64,000 bases of DNA from Veillonella infantium (GTDB taxonomy: Bacteria > Bacillota > Negativicutes > Veillonellales > Veillonellaceae), in assembly GCF_002959895.1 (NCBI RefSeq), contig NZ_PPDD01000008.1:170861-234860 (forward strand), in the 5' to 3' direction. Positions 26,719-35,603 of this stretch are shown here, in pieces (position 1 is the first letter of the stretch; each line of letters starts with the position of its first letter). The notes beneath the pieces are model-generated. The model was not told the origin of the DNA. It did not search any database and saw only the letters and a list, made by a program, of their open reading frames with translations. A program made the position numbers and the translations under genes.

Positions 26719-28050
26719 TTAATCGATACTTTGTTGTAAGCGGTGCGCTTTGCGTGTAGCCCACGCTTTACGCAAAACATAGATCACAAGACCAATGCTT
26801 ACTGCCACGGCACTACCAACCATAGCATCAAAGCCACATGCGTAAATAGCATATAAGCAGTAGATAACGCCAGCACCAAATACGTAGTTAAAGCGTTTAA
26901 TGCGGCTTTCAGCTACGCCAGCCATACGCATCATTGTAGGTACTGCTAAGATGCACAATACATATGGTACTACGTTAGTTACAACCGCCAAGTTGACCAA
27001 TACTTCAAATTGCTCACGCAAAGAATCACTTGCAGTGAACAATGTAAGTAATGTTTCAACAGCGAGTAGAATGAATACGCCACGAACAGGAGCATCATTA
27101 CTATTTACACGAGCGAATACTTTAGGGAAGTAACCATGTTCCGCTGCGCTTTTAAATACGCGAGACAATGTGAATTGCCAGCAAAGTAAAGCGCCAAAGC
27201 AAGAAATAACCATTGCAGCCATCACGATGTTTGCAATTGTATCATTGAACATGTATACGAATGTCAAACCAAATGGTGCATTAGAATTTAACAAGTCGAT
27301 GTTAGGCACGATACCGGCCATAACATTTGTGGACAAGATGTAAACCACTGCCACTGCTAATGTACCCGCCACAGTTGCGATAGGTACGTTTTTCTTTGGA
27401 TTCTCAACAGCATCAGCATTAGCCGCTGCGGACTCAAATCCTAGGAAGCCCCATAAAGTAAGGGAAATAGATTGTTTTATTGCATCAAAAAACGGAAGAT
27501 CATTTGGGTTCCACGCTGCCCAATAAATAGATGGGTCAAACCAATACCAGCCGATTGTACCAATTAATAAAACCGGCACAATAGAGCCCCAAATAGTCAT
27601 GTTGCTGAGTCGACCTGTGAAGCGATTACCACGGAAGTTCAAAATCGCTGCAAACCACAAAAGCACAATTGTTACTTGGCTTGTTTGTGTCGCATTGAGG
27701 TCAACACCAAAGAAAGCTGCGCCATAACCTACGGCAGATACCGCGATGGCGATATTAGCAATGATGAGAGATATGCTGTAAGCATAGCTCGCCATAAAAT
27801 GTCCAGTTTTACCGAAGCGGTGTTCTGCATAACCGCCCATGCCCCCCTTAATCTGGGAGAACATACCCGCTTGAGCAAAAATATACGCTAACAAAAGCGC
27901 ACCCACAGCTGTTACGAGCCAAGATAAAACTGAAATAGTACCAACTTGAGCCAAATTAGTTGGTAACATAATGATCCCAGCTCCTAGCATATTGGCTGCT
28001 ACCATTGTGGTTAGCTGGAATACAGACATTTTTTTAGCGGTGGTTTTCAT
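26719..28050 (-). CDS. potE: PotE-type APC family antiporter (putrescine/ornithine-like)
   Basis: This 443-residue APC-superfamily transporter has about twelve helices. Segments such as NMLGAGIIMLPTNLAQVG, SWLVTAVGALLLA, GGMGGYAEHRFGK and GFLGFESAAANADAVENP parallel E. coli PotE closely in wording and spacing. PotE exchanges putrescine and ornithine across the inner membrane. No ornithine decarboxylase gene adjoins it, so lysine/cadaverine or another diamine pair remains possible. AAAGGGG precedes the ATG. It is a single-gene unit upstream of a strong terminator. Diamine export could support acid tolerance or polyamine exchange in biofilms, which is inference. Confidence 0.88.
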   Translation of the reverse strand: MKTTAKKMSVFQLTTMVAANMLGAGIIMLPTNLAQVGTISVLSWLVTAVGALLLAYIFAQAGMFSQIKGGMGGYAEHRFGKTGHFMASYAYSISLIIANIAIAVSAVGYGAAFFGVDLNATQTSQVTIVLLWFAAILNFRGNRFTGRLSNMTIWGSIVPVLLIGTIGWYWFDPSIYWAAWNPNDLPFFDAIKQSISLTLWGFLGFESAAANADAVENPKKNVPIATVAGTLAVAVVYILSTNVMAGIVPNIDLLNSNAPFGLTFVYMFNDTIANIVMAAMVISCFGALLCWQFTLSRVFKSAAEHGYFPKVFARVNSNDAPVRGVFILLAVETLLTLFTASDSLREQFEVLVNLAVVTNVVPYVLCILAVPTMMRMAGVAESRIKRFNYVFGAGVIYCLYAIYACGFDAMVGSAVAVSIGLVIYVLRKAWATRKAHRLQQSID

Positions 28051-28498
28051 GTATCAATCCCCTTTCAAAAGGTGAATTTTTTCTCGTCCATAATTCACTT
28101 AAATATAATATACCGCTAAGTAAATTCAGTTCGTGCTGTGATGGGCTTGAATGTGAATTTACCGTTGTTATTCTTATTACGAATTAAATAATAACACCTA
28201 TGAACTCAAAATGAAAGTACTTTATTGGCGGACAAGCATTATTACACGAATTGAATAAATTATAGTTAATTTATCATCTAAAACGAACAGAACTCATTTT
28301 AACAATGACAGAGTATATTTTTACCCCATTTTATACTGTTTATATATGTGATTTTTACTATCTATCATGGTTATAGTGTCGTAGTACAAGACTATTGTTT
28401 TCGCACAGTCCACTGTATGCGTACATAAATTTACACCATTTTAATAGTAATTTATCAATTAGAATAGCGCTCTTTTTAGGTGTTATCTATCATATAAA
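28051..28498. other. A+T-rich spacer upstream of potE, no gene seen
   Basis: About 450 bases with no open frame of note. It holds the ribosome site and presumably the promoter of potE at its low-coordinate end and the argH terminator at the other. No repeats were recognised. Confidence 0.5.
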
Positions 28499-28572
28499 TA
28501 AAAAATCGATATACACATAAGCTTAAAGGTTAATATAAAGCGCTTTAATATAAGACTTATATGTATATCGAT
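28499..28572 (-). terminator. Long argH terminator hairpin
   Basis: Outer arms ATCGATATAC and GTATATCGAT enclose further pairing (CATAAG/CTTATA) and a central palindrome TAAAGCGCTTTA. On the minus strand the structure ends in TTTTTTATTT, about 95 bases after argH. It is unusually long for a terminator. Confidence 0.7.
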
Positions 28573-28666
28573 CTTAAAATTTTAATATCACAAGTAACTG
28601 TTACTCTGAATGTTACTCTTGTACAGGATGTGGCCTTAAATCAAAACATTAGGCTTACTAAAGCAG

Positions 28667-30094
28667 TTATGCTTGCACAGACTCAACAATTGCTTTCCAC
28701 TGAGCAATTTGTTTTTCTTCTGTAGCAATAATAGCCTTACCATTGTTCCGTTGTCTTTCCACACATTCTGGAGCAGTACCAGAATAGTTATTACGGCCAG
28801 CTATGCAAGCTTCGATGGAAATGGCATCAAGGATATCTGCATCAAAATGGTCGGATATAGCTTTAAAATCCTCAACGGATAAATCAAGCAATACGCAACC
28901 TTTTTCAATGCAATGATGTACAGCATTACCTACGATTTCGTGAGCTTCACGGAATGGAACACCTTTTTTCGCAAGGTAATCGGCCATATCTGTAGCATTA
29001 GAGAAGTCATCATCGAGGACAGCTTTCATATGCGCCCCATTGACCTTCATGCCGCGAATCATTGCCGCATTAATGGACAATGCAAAGTGCACTGTATCGA
29101 TAGCATCAAAAATGCCCTCTTTATCCTCTTGCATATCTTTATTATATGTAAGTGGCAAACCTTTTAATGTAGTTAATAAACCTAACAAGTGGCCATAGGT
29201 ACGACCTGTTTTACCACGAACAAGTTCACATACATCAGGATTTTTCTTTTGTGGCATAATGCTAGAGCCTGTGCAATGAGCATCATCAAGTTCAATGAAG
29301 TTAAACTCATTGGTAGACCACAAAATCAATTCTTCGCTAAGGCGGCTCAAGTGCATCATCACGAGAGATGCAAAGGACAGGAATTCAACCACGTAATCAC
29401 GGTCGGATACGGCATCCATACTATTTTCGTAAATACGGGAGAAGCCGAGTAGCTTTTGCGTATAGGTTTGATCAATACCGTATGTAGAACCAGCTAAGGC
29501 CCCTGCACCAAGTGGCATGATATCTGCATGTTTGAAGACCATCAACAAACGGTCAAAATCGCGTTCTAGCATGGAGAAGTATGCCATCATATGATGACCA
29601 AATAATACAGGCTGTGCCCGTTGTAAATGCGTATAGCCAGGCATGATAACATCGCTGTATTTTTCAGCTGTTTCGATGAGGGCTTTTTGCATATCTACGA
29701 TAAGCTCGCCCATTTCTATTACGGCTTTACGCACGTACATGTGCAAATCTACTGCACATTGGTCATTACGGCTACGGCCTGTATGTAAACGGCCACCTGC
29801 TTCACCAATATCATCTGTTAGGCGCTTTTCAATATTCATATGAATATCTTCAAGAGCCACGGAGAATGGGAACTCACCTTTATCGATTTGGCCTTTAATC
29901 TTTGTTAAGCCCTCAACAATAGCATCTCGATCTGCGTCGGAGATAATATTTTGTTTTGCCAGCATTGTAGCATGTGCTTTACTACCTGCAATATCTTCGG
30001 CGTACATCCGCGCATCAAAAGCGATAGAGGATGTAAAATCCTCTACCGCTTTATCAGTGCCTTTTGTGAAACGCCCGCCCCACAATTTAGCCAT
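28667..30094 (-). CDS. argH: Argininosuccinate lyase
   Basis: This 475-residue enzyme of the fumarase/aspartase superfamily splits argininosuccinate into arginine and fumarate. The superfamily signature GSSIMPQKKNPD lies at residues 276-287, with the catalytic serine loop inside it. The opening LWGGRFTKGTD and GGRLHTGRSRNDQ are also conserved. Its ATG overlaps the argG stop by one base, so argG and argH are translated in tandem. Other arginine genes are not in this window. Confidence 0.97.
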   Translation of the reverse strand: MAKLWGGRFTKGTDKAVEDFTSSIAFDARMYAEDIAGSKAHATMLAKQNIISDADRDAIVEGLTKIKGQIDKGEFPFSVALEDIHMNIEKRLTDDIGEAGGRLHTGRSRNDQCAVDLHMYVRKAVIEMGELIVDMQKALIETAEKYSDVIMPGYTHLQRAQPVLFGHHMMAYFSMLERDFDRLLMVFKHADIMPLGAGALAGSTYGIDQTYTQKLLGFSRIYENSMDAVSDRDYVVEFLSFASLVMMHLSRLSEELILWSTNEFNFIELDDAHCTGSSIMPQKKNPDVCELVRGKTGRTYGHLLGLLTTLKGLPLTYNKDMQEDKEGIFDAIDTVHFALSINAAMIRGMKVNGAHMKAVLDDDFSNATDMADYLAKKGVPFREAHEIVGNAVHHCIEKGCVLLDLSVEDFKAISDHFDADILDAISIEACIAGRNNYSGTAPECVERQRNNGKAIIATEEKQIAQWKAIVESVQA

Positions 30095-31305
30095 TATTTA
30101 CCTGCCTTTTCTTTCATTAATGCATTAATTTTAAGAGGTAAACCGAACAAGTTGATGAAGCCCGCCGCATCAGCTTGGTTGTATACATCATCTTCTTCGA
30201 ATGTTACGAAATCTTCGCTGTACAAGGAGTATGGAGAAGTTGCACCAGCAGAGATAATGTTGCCTTTGTACAATTTAAGTTTTACTTCACCAGTTACAGT
30301 TTTTTGAGTTTCATCAACGAATGCTTGCAAAGCGTTCATCAACGGTGCGAACCACATGCCATCGTATACAAGTTCAGCGTATTTGTTAGCAATAAGTTCT
30401 TTGTAGTGGTATGTAGCTCTGTCGAGGCAAAGGTATTCAAGTTCTCTGTGAGCATACATGATGATGGATCCACCTGGGTTTTCATAAACGCCACGGGATT
30501 TCATGCCTACCAATCTATTTTCAACGATATCTACAACGCCTACGCCATAGTGTGCACCGATTTCGTTGAGTTTTTCTAACAATTGTAATGGAGTACCTTC
30601 TTGGCCATCTACTGCTACAGGTACGCCATCTTTGAAGGATACAGTTACATAACCAGCTTCATCTGGAGCTTGTTCAGGAGTATGTGTTACCAAGTACACA
30701 TCATCTTTAGGAGCATTTGCTGGATTTTCAAGATCGCCGCCTTCATGGGACAAATGCCATACGTTTTGGTCCATGGAATATGGATGGGATTTAGTAGCTA
30801 CAACTGGAATATCATGTTTAGCTGCATATTCCATGCAGTCTGTTCTGGATTTCAAATCCCATTCTCTCCAAGGAGCAATAATTTTCATATTAGGAGCCAA
30901 TGCTTTGATAGCGAGTTCGAAACGAACTTGGTCATTACCTTTACCAGTCGCACCGTGAGCGATAGCATCAGCGCCTTCTTTTTTAGCAATATCTACAAGG
31001 ATTTTACCGATTAAAGGTCTAGCGAAGGATGTACCTAATAAATATTTACCTTCATAAACTGCACCAGCTTTTACTGTTGGCCATACATAATCTTTTACGA
31101 ACTCTTCTTTAGCATCAACGATGTACGCTTTAGAAGCACCAGATTTGATTGCTTTTTTCTCAACTGCATCATAATCCTCAGGTTGGCCCAAGTCTACGCA
31201 TACGGCGATAACTTCAGCGCCATAATTTTCTTTTAACCAAGGAATGATAACAGATGTGTCCAAACCGCCAGAATATGCGAGTACTACTTTATTTGCTTTA
31301 CCCAT
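30094..31305 (-). CDS. argG: Argininosuccinate synthase
   Basis: This 403-residue ATP-dependent ligase joins citrulline and aspartate. The N-terminal PP-loop is [11 protein letters not shown] (residues 9-19). Later features include [19 protein letters not shown] spacing ([11 protein letters not shown]) and the aspartate-binding [12 protein letters not shown] region. Strong codon bias suggests high expression. It is the first gene of argGH, behind a good promoter. Confidence 0.97.
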   Translation of the reverse strand: MGKANKVVLAYSGGLDTSVIIPWLKENYGAEVIAVCVDLGQPEDYDAVEKKAIKSGASKAYIVDAKEEFVKDYVWPTVKAGAVYEGKYLLGTSFARPLIGKILVDIAKKEGADAIAHGATGKGNDQVRFELAIKALAPNMKIIAPWREWDLKSRTDCMEYAAKHDIPVVATKSHPYSMDQNVWHLSHEGGDLENPANAPKDDVYLVTHTPEQAPDEAGYVTVSFKDGVPVAVDGQEGTPLQLLEKLNEIGAHYGVGVVDIVENRLVGMKSRGVYENPGGSIIMYAHRELEYLCLDRATYHYKELIANKYAELVYDGMWFAPLMNALQAFVDETQKTVTGEVKLKLYKGNIISAGATSPYSLYSEDFVTFEEDDVYNQADAAGFINLFGLPLKINALMKEKAGK

Positions 31306-31426
31306 GATAACACCTCATAAAAAACTTACTATGTATTTAAACTCATATAATCAATATTATATCAGATAATTGTGAAAGCACCGTGGCATCTAGCTCAACG
31401 GTCATTCCCTCTTTCTGACAAAAAAT

Positions 31427-31455
31427 AGTATACACCTGTATAATTATAAATGCAA
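31427..31455 (-). promoter_or_regulatory. argGH promoter
   Basis: On the minus strand TTGCAT (31450-31455), a 17-base spacer, TATACT (31427-31432). The spacer holds TTATAATTATAC, which loosely resembles an ArgR box but is not convincing. Confidence 0.7.
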
Positions 31456-31506
31456 GCATTATTTTTATTCAATTTAGTAATATATTTCGGAATGTAACAA
31501 TCTTCG

Positions 31507-31555
31507 CAAAAAAATCTCTGTTCGCCAATTAATTATTCATTAGCAAACAGAGATT
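31507..31555 (-). terminator. Terminator after the transglycosylase gene
   Basis: AATCTCTGTT and AACAGAGATT pair around a 23-base loop, ending in seven T residues on the minus strand. Confidence 0.75.
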
Positions 31556-31570
31556 ATAAAATATATTCAA

Positions 31571-32377
31571 TTATTCATCCACAAGGCCCAAGTCTTGTTG
31601 GTATGCATAGTCCGCTTCTGCTTGTGTAATCATACCTTGGTCTACCATTTGTTCAAGCACCAGTTTTTGTCTAGCCTTAGCCCCTTTATAGTTCGTATAG
31701 GGATCCAAATAAGATGGTGCATTAGGTAGTGCTGCAAGGAGTGCACTTTGGCCTAGTGTCAATCGGCTTGGGCTCGTTCCAAAGTAGCCATGCGCAGCTT
31801 CGTAAATGCCGTAATAATTATGACCATAATATACTGTATTTAAATACATGGTGAGGATTTCTTCTTTCGAGTAGTAATGTTCCATTTCACTAGCAAGGAT
31901 TGCTTCCTCTACCTTACGACTCATGATGCGTTTTGATGAAAGAAAGAGATTTTTTACTACTTGTTGTGTAATAGTACTCCCACCCTCTACAGTTTCACCT
32001 GCTATAGTATTGGTATAAAAGGCGCGAATAATACCGAGCACATCAATAGCTCCATGTTTATAGTACCGCTTATCCTCAATGGCGATAAGTGCATTCTTTG
32101 TATATTCTGGAATGACATCCCCCTTCACCCAGTGTTCTTTAGAAACACGTTGATTAAGGGCCGCCTCTACCTTTTCTTTAAATGTAAATATTCGTATGAT
32201 ACGATCTGTACGGCTGAGGGTATCTTCACCTTGTTCTATGCGTTTTTCAACAGTTGTGTGAGCCTTACTTTCACGATCTGTACCTTGAAAGCTATGGTAT
32301 CCGTCATATATAAACATGGCCAATATGATGACCACCACGAACACCACTAGATTCCGAAGGTAGCGAAACACTTTCAT
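31571..32377 (-). CDS. mtgA: Monofunctional peptidoglycan glycosyltransferase (GT51)
   Basis: The 268-residue membrane-anchored glycosyltransferase polymerises lipid II into glycan strands. One N-terminal membrane span (about 8-27) is followed by the GT51 domain. Its catalytic Glu lies in AIEDKRYYKHGAID; GGSTITQQVVKNL and the EILTMYLNTVYYG motif follow. There is no transpeptidase domain. I took the ATG at 32377 with AGGTGA upstream rather than a GTG three codons earlier. MtgA or a shortened PBP1-like enzyme are equivalent calls here. Confidence 0.9.
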   Translation of the reverse strand: MKVFRYLRNLVVFVVVIILAMFIYDGYHSFQGTDRESKAHTTVEKRIEQGEDTLSRTDRIIRIFTFKEKVEAALNQRVSKEHWVKGDVIPEYTKNALIAIEDKRYYKHGAIDVLGIIRAFYTNTIAGETVEGGSTITQQVVKNLFLSSKRIMSRKVEEAILASEMEHYYSKEEILTMYLNTVYYGHNYYGIYEAAHGYFGTSPSRLTLGQSALLAALPNAPSYLDPYTNYKGAKARQKLVLEQMVDQGMITQAEADYAYQQDLGLVDE

Positions 32378-32639
32378 TGCTTTCACCTATTTCATAAAGG
32401 ACCTTAGTATACATACAGTTATTAACTAACAGTATCTACAACGCCTTATATACATATACTACTATAATGTGTATTAAATGTATTGTATCACATCAATCAA
32501 GAAGAAGATATGGATAGACCTTGCTATTATAGCTGTTAGGAAAAGAATTCTAACAATATAAAAGAGAGAATCTTAATATTTATAACCAAGCGTATATCTA
32601 CATATACAGATTTTATTCATATTAGGTATACTTATAAAG
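32378..32639. other. Divergent spacer, no gene seen
   Basis: A+T-rich spacer between mtgA (minus) and the metal-sensor gene (plus). I see no gene or strong repeat. Confidence 0.45.
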
Positions 32640-32669
32640 TTGTATTATAAACTTTACATGGAGTATAAT
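32640..32669 (+). promoter_or_regulatory. Promoter of the CsoR-family gene
   Basis: TTGTAT (32640-32645), 18 bases, TATAAT (32664-32669). An imperfect inverted repeat CTTTAC-N13-GTAAAG overlaps the -10. No TACCC-GGGTA site is present here. Confidence 0.55.
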
Positions 32670-32707
32670 AGTAAAGATGATAAAAACATGCCCATTGGAG
32701 GAGTATT

Positions 32708-32986
32708 ATGAAACAATGTATGGATTCAGAAAATCTACATCGTCGATTGCGTAAAATCCTTGGTCAAGTGCAAGCTATTGATCGAATGATTGAAGAAGAC
32801 ATTCCATGCGAAGATGTGTTGAGCCAAATTAATGCAGCTAAATCTGCACTACATAAAGTAGGTCAAGTAGTTCTTGAAGGACATATCAACCACTGCGTAC
32901 GAGATGGTATCGAACACGGTGACGTAGAAAAAACCATTAGCGACTTTACAAAAGCTGTAGAGCGTTTTGCAAACATGGGAAAATAA
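32708..32986 (+). CDS. CsoR/RcnR/FrmR family metal-sensing repressor
   Basis: The 92-residue all-helical DUF156 repressor contains HRRLRKILGQVQAIDRMIEE. The ligand pattern Cys34, His59 and Cys63 (Cys-x24-His-x3-Cys) is that of CsoR copper sensors and also fits InrS-type nickel sensors. His62 is an extra candidate ligand. The N-terminal His3 of RcnR is absent. Such proteins release DNA on metal binding. Targets are not adjacent: no copper ATPase or chaperone is next to it. The palindromes at 20518 and 26271 have the right form for this family, which makes a link possible but unproven. Confidence 0.9.
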   Translation: MKQCMDSENLHRRLRKILGQVQAIDRMIEEDIPCEDVLSQINAAKSALHKVGQVVLEGHINHCVRDGIEHGDVEKTISDFTKAVERFANMGK

Positions 32987-33016
32987 AGAAGAGGCTAAGA
33001 GGCCTCTTCTTTTTTT
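32986..33016 (+). terminator. Terminator after the CsoR-family gene
   Basis: AAGAAGAGGC and GCCTCTTCTT form a 10-pair stem with a short loop and a T7 tail, starting at the stop codon. Confidence 0.88.
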
Positions 33017-33111
33017 ACCCAAAACAAGGCTCTACTAAATCTCGAAGATCCCCCGAAAAAGCAAATAAAAATCAAATCTGATTAAAGCATCCATCATATA
33101 TAACTCAAGAA

Positions 33112-33141
33112 AAAAGGACTCTACATTCGTAGAGTCCTTTA
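33112..33141 (-). terminator. ptsH terminator
   Basis: AAAGGACTCTAC, loop ATTC, GTAGAGTCCTTT, with a T6 tail on the minus strand. Confidence 0.88.
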
Positions 33142-33156
33142 TATTACCACAAAGTA

Positions 33157-33417
33157 TTAGTCGTGGTTAGTTGTTAAGAATTCGCTCAATGCAGCGAGTG
33201 CGTCATCTTCGTCAGCACCGTCAGCTGTCAATGTAACAGATGTGCCTTTTGTAGCGCCCAAAGTCAATACAGTTAAAATGGATTTAGCATCAGCTGTTTT
33301 ACCGTTAGCAGCGATTGTCACTTTGGAAGCGTATTTAGCAGCCAATTGTGTGAAAGCTGTAGCAGGACGAGCATGTAAACCAGATTCGTTAGTAATTTCT
33401 ACTGTTAATTCTTTCAT
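33157..33417 (-). CDS. ptsH: Phosphocarrier protein HPr
   Basis: The 86-residue PTS phosphocarrier has the catalytic His15 in SGLHARPAT. Ser46 lies in the region AKSILTVLTLGA, the position phosphorylated by HPr kinase in Firmicutes. It takes phosphate from enzyme I and passes it to the IIA domain of sugar permeases such as FruA at 38.9-40.9 kb. It lies downstream of ptsI with a 149-base gap, the reverse of the usual ptsH-ptsI order. A promoter-like TTGAAT-N18-TACAAT sits in the gap. Confidence 0.95.
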   Translation of the reverse strand: MKELTVEITNESGLHARPATAFTQLAAKYASKVTIAANGKTADAKSILTVLTLGATKGTSVTLTADGADEDDALAALSEFLTTNHD

Positions 33418-33436
33418 GATAACCTCTTTCTATCTC

Positions 33437-33453
33437 GATAGGTAGTACCTATC
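33437..33453. repeat. 17-base palindrome in the ptsH leader
   Basis: GATAGGT-AGT-ACCTATC lies about 20 bases before the ptsH start. It could be a protein operator or an RNA hairpin next to the ribosome site. Confidence 0.4.
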
Positions 33454-33566
33454 CCATACGTTCTAATAGATATATTGTATCAATTTCAAGCATTTTAATT
33501 CAAGTATATAAAAAGTTCTTTGCTATATACTGATGAGCTTAACACTTTTCTTAGAGTTATACAGAA

Positions 33567-35294
33567 TTATAATAAGCCTTTTTCGGCTAGTACAGATTTA
33601 GCATATTCTGTAATTTCTTCAGCTGTATCCATGGAAAGTGCTTTATTAGCCACCTCTTCACATTCTGCTTTAGAAACGGAACGCAAGATTTTCTTAATAA
33701 GTGGTATAGATGACGCTGTCATAGAGAATTCATCAAGGCCAAGACCTAATAGAATCATAGTAGCTACAGGATCACTAGCTAGTTCACCGCACATGCCTGT
33801 AAATTTACCTTGTTCATGGCTCGCATCGATAACATGCTTGATAAGACGTAATACACCTGGATGCAATGGTTGATATAGAGAACCAATAGACTCATTCATA
33901 CGGTCTACCGCCAAGGTATATTGGCATAAATCATTTGTACCGATACTGAAGAAGTCTACGTATTTAGCCAAAATTGGAGAAATAACAGCAGCTGCAGGCA
34001 CTTCGATCATAATACCAACCTTGATATCCTTATTGAACTCTTTGCCTTCAGCTGTAAGTTCTGCCTTACATTCTTCGAGCATAGCATTCGCTTGTTTTAC
34101 TTCTTCTACGGAAGCAATCATTGGGTACATGATGTGAATATCGCCAAAGGAACTAGCACGCAATAACGCACGTAATTGTACTTTAAAGATATCCGGACGG
34201 TTCAAGGAAATACGAATCGCACGATACCCAAGGAATGGATTCATTTCACTTGGCAAATCAAGGCATTTCAATTCTTTATCGCCACCGATATCCATGGTAC
34301 GGATAATAACAGGTTGACCCTGCATATCTTCTGCAACCTTTTTATATTCTTCAAACTGTACATCTTCTGTTGGCAACTCGTCGTTTTCCATGTACAAGAA
34401 TTCTGTACGATATAAGCCAATACCTTGTGCGCCCATTGTAAGAGCGTGTTTAGCATCTTTAGACTTACCGATATTACCGAATAATTCTACATGATGACCA
34501 TCAGTTGTTGTAGCTTCAAGATTGGCAGATTCGCGCAAGCGTTTCAATTCCTCTTGGTATGCAGCCGCTTGATTTGTATATTCAGTCCAATCCGCATCAG
34601 ATGGATTTGTTTCCACAATACCATCTGTACCAAGTACAACTGCTTTCTCGCCATCTACGAAGCCTTCAATATCACCAACGCCCATAACGGCAGGAATTTC
34701 CAAGGTGCGCGCCATGATAGCTGCATGAGATGTAGGGCCACCAGCCGCTGTCACGATGCCTTTTACCACATTTTTATCAAGAGAAGCTGTATCAGATGGC
34801 GCCAAATCATGAGCCACCAAAATAACCTCCCCAGAAATATGGGATAAACCACGAGGGTTCATACCTAACATATTGCGCATCAAACGATCACCAATATCTT
34901 TGATATCTGCACCGCGTTCGCGCATATATGGATCGTCCATACCGAGAAAGATGTTAGCAAAGGTTTCAATGGTTTGAGCTGTAGCCGCTACCACATTAGT
35001 ATGGCTAGACTCAACGAGGGATTTAATACCATCAGACAAGGATGGGTCTTGAGCAATTTGCATATGCGCTTCGAAAATAGCCGCCTCTTCAGGGCCCATG
35101 TCTTTCAACGCCTTTTGACGAATTGTATCTAATTGCTTTAAGGTAGCTGCCATAGCAGAAGCGAACTTACCAATTTCCGCTTCTACCTTGTCCTCAGCCA
35201 CGGTGTAATCAGGAATGACAATTTCCTCTTGAATATATCTATATACATTGCCTACTGCAACGCCACGAGATCCAGAAATCCCTTGAATTCGCAT
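33567..35294 (-). CDS. ptsI: Phosphoenolpyruvate-protein phosphotransferase (PTS enzyme I)
   Basis: This 575-residue enzyme transfers phosphate from PEP to HPr. The swivelling phosphohistidine domain carries His190 in GGPTSHAAIMART. The PEP-binding barrel shows GLYRTEFLYM, FLGYRAIRIS, the DFFSIGTNDLCQYT signature and the proton-donor cysteine in GMCGELASDP. Length and motifs are complete. GAGGAAC precedes the ATG. It is the sole enzyme I seen and would serve the fructose PTS. Confidence 0.97.
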   Translation of the reverse strand: MRIQGISGSRGVAVGNVYRYIQEEIVIPDYTVAEDKVEAEIGKFASAMAATLKQLDTIRQKALKDMGPEEAAIFEAHMQIAQDPSLSDGIKSLVESSHTNVVAATAQTIETFANIFLGMDDPYMRERGADIKDIGDRLMRNMLGMNPRGLSHISGEVILVAHDLAPSDTASLDKNVVKGIVTAAGGPTSHAAIMARTLEIPAVMGVGDIEGFVDGEKAVVLGTDGIVETNPSDADWTEYTNQAAAYQEELKRLRESANLEATTTDGHHVELFGNIGKSKDAKHALTMGAQGIGLYRTEFLYMENDELPTEDVQFEEYKKVAEDMQGQPVIIRTMDIGGDKELKCLDLPSEMNPFLGYRAIRISLNRPDIFKVQLRALLRASSFGDIHIMYPMIASVEEVKQANAMLEECKAELTAEGKEFNKDIKVGIMIEVPAAAVISPILAKYVDFFSIGTNDLCQYTLAVDRMNESIGSLYQPLHPGVLRLIKHVIDASHEQGKFTGMCGELASDPVATMILLGLGLDEFSMTASSIPLIKKILRSVSKAECEEVANKALSMDTAEEITEYAKSVLAEKGLL

Positions 35295-35552
35295 ATGTGT
35301 TCCTCTTTCTATTACGATAAACTACATTACTCTCTATTTTATCATTTCTCCGTTAAACAATAAAGTAATTAGACAATATCTATCCGTCTTAAACGCCATC
35401 CCATATGGGTTATTTATGACGCATCAATCAATTTAGCTAGGCACTAAAAGTAGGTTACGTTTTCCTCTATTTCGCCATAATTTTATAAGATTTTTTCTCA
35501 TAACCAAGTGCCATTTATGTTATAATATAGAATATATAATTATATACATCTG

Positions 35553-35582
35553 AGACTTTCACGGGCTTCATGGTGAAAGTCT
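35553..35582 (+). other. Leader hairpin upstream of dapF
   Basis: AGACTTTCAC and GTGAAAGTCT form a perfect 10-pair stem with a 10-base loop, followed by TTACTT. It ends 22 bases before the dapF ATG. A TATAAT lies upstream (about 35520-35525). It could be an attenuator or an mRNA-stabilising hairpin. The remainder of the 35295-35552 spacer shows nothing else. Confidence 0.4.
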
Positions 35583-35603
35583 TACTTATTGATAGGAGAC
35601 TTT

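Noticed and set aside
31433..31455. ArgR box in the argG promoter
   Set aside because: The sequence around TATAATTATA only loosely fits the ArgR consensus and is explained as promoter A+T richness.
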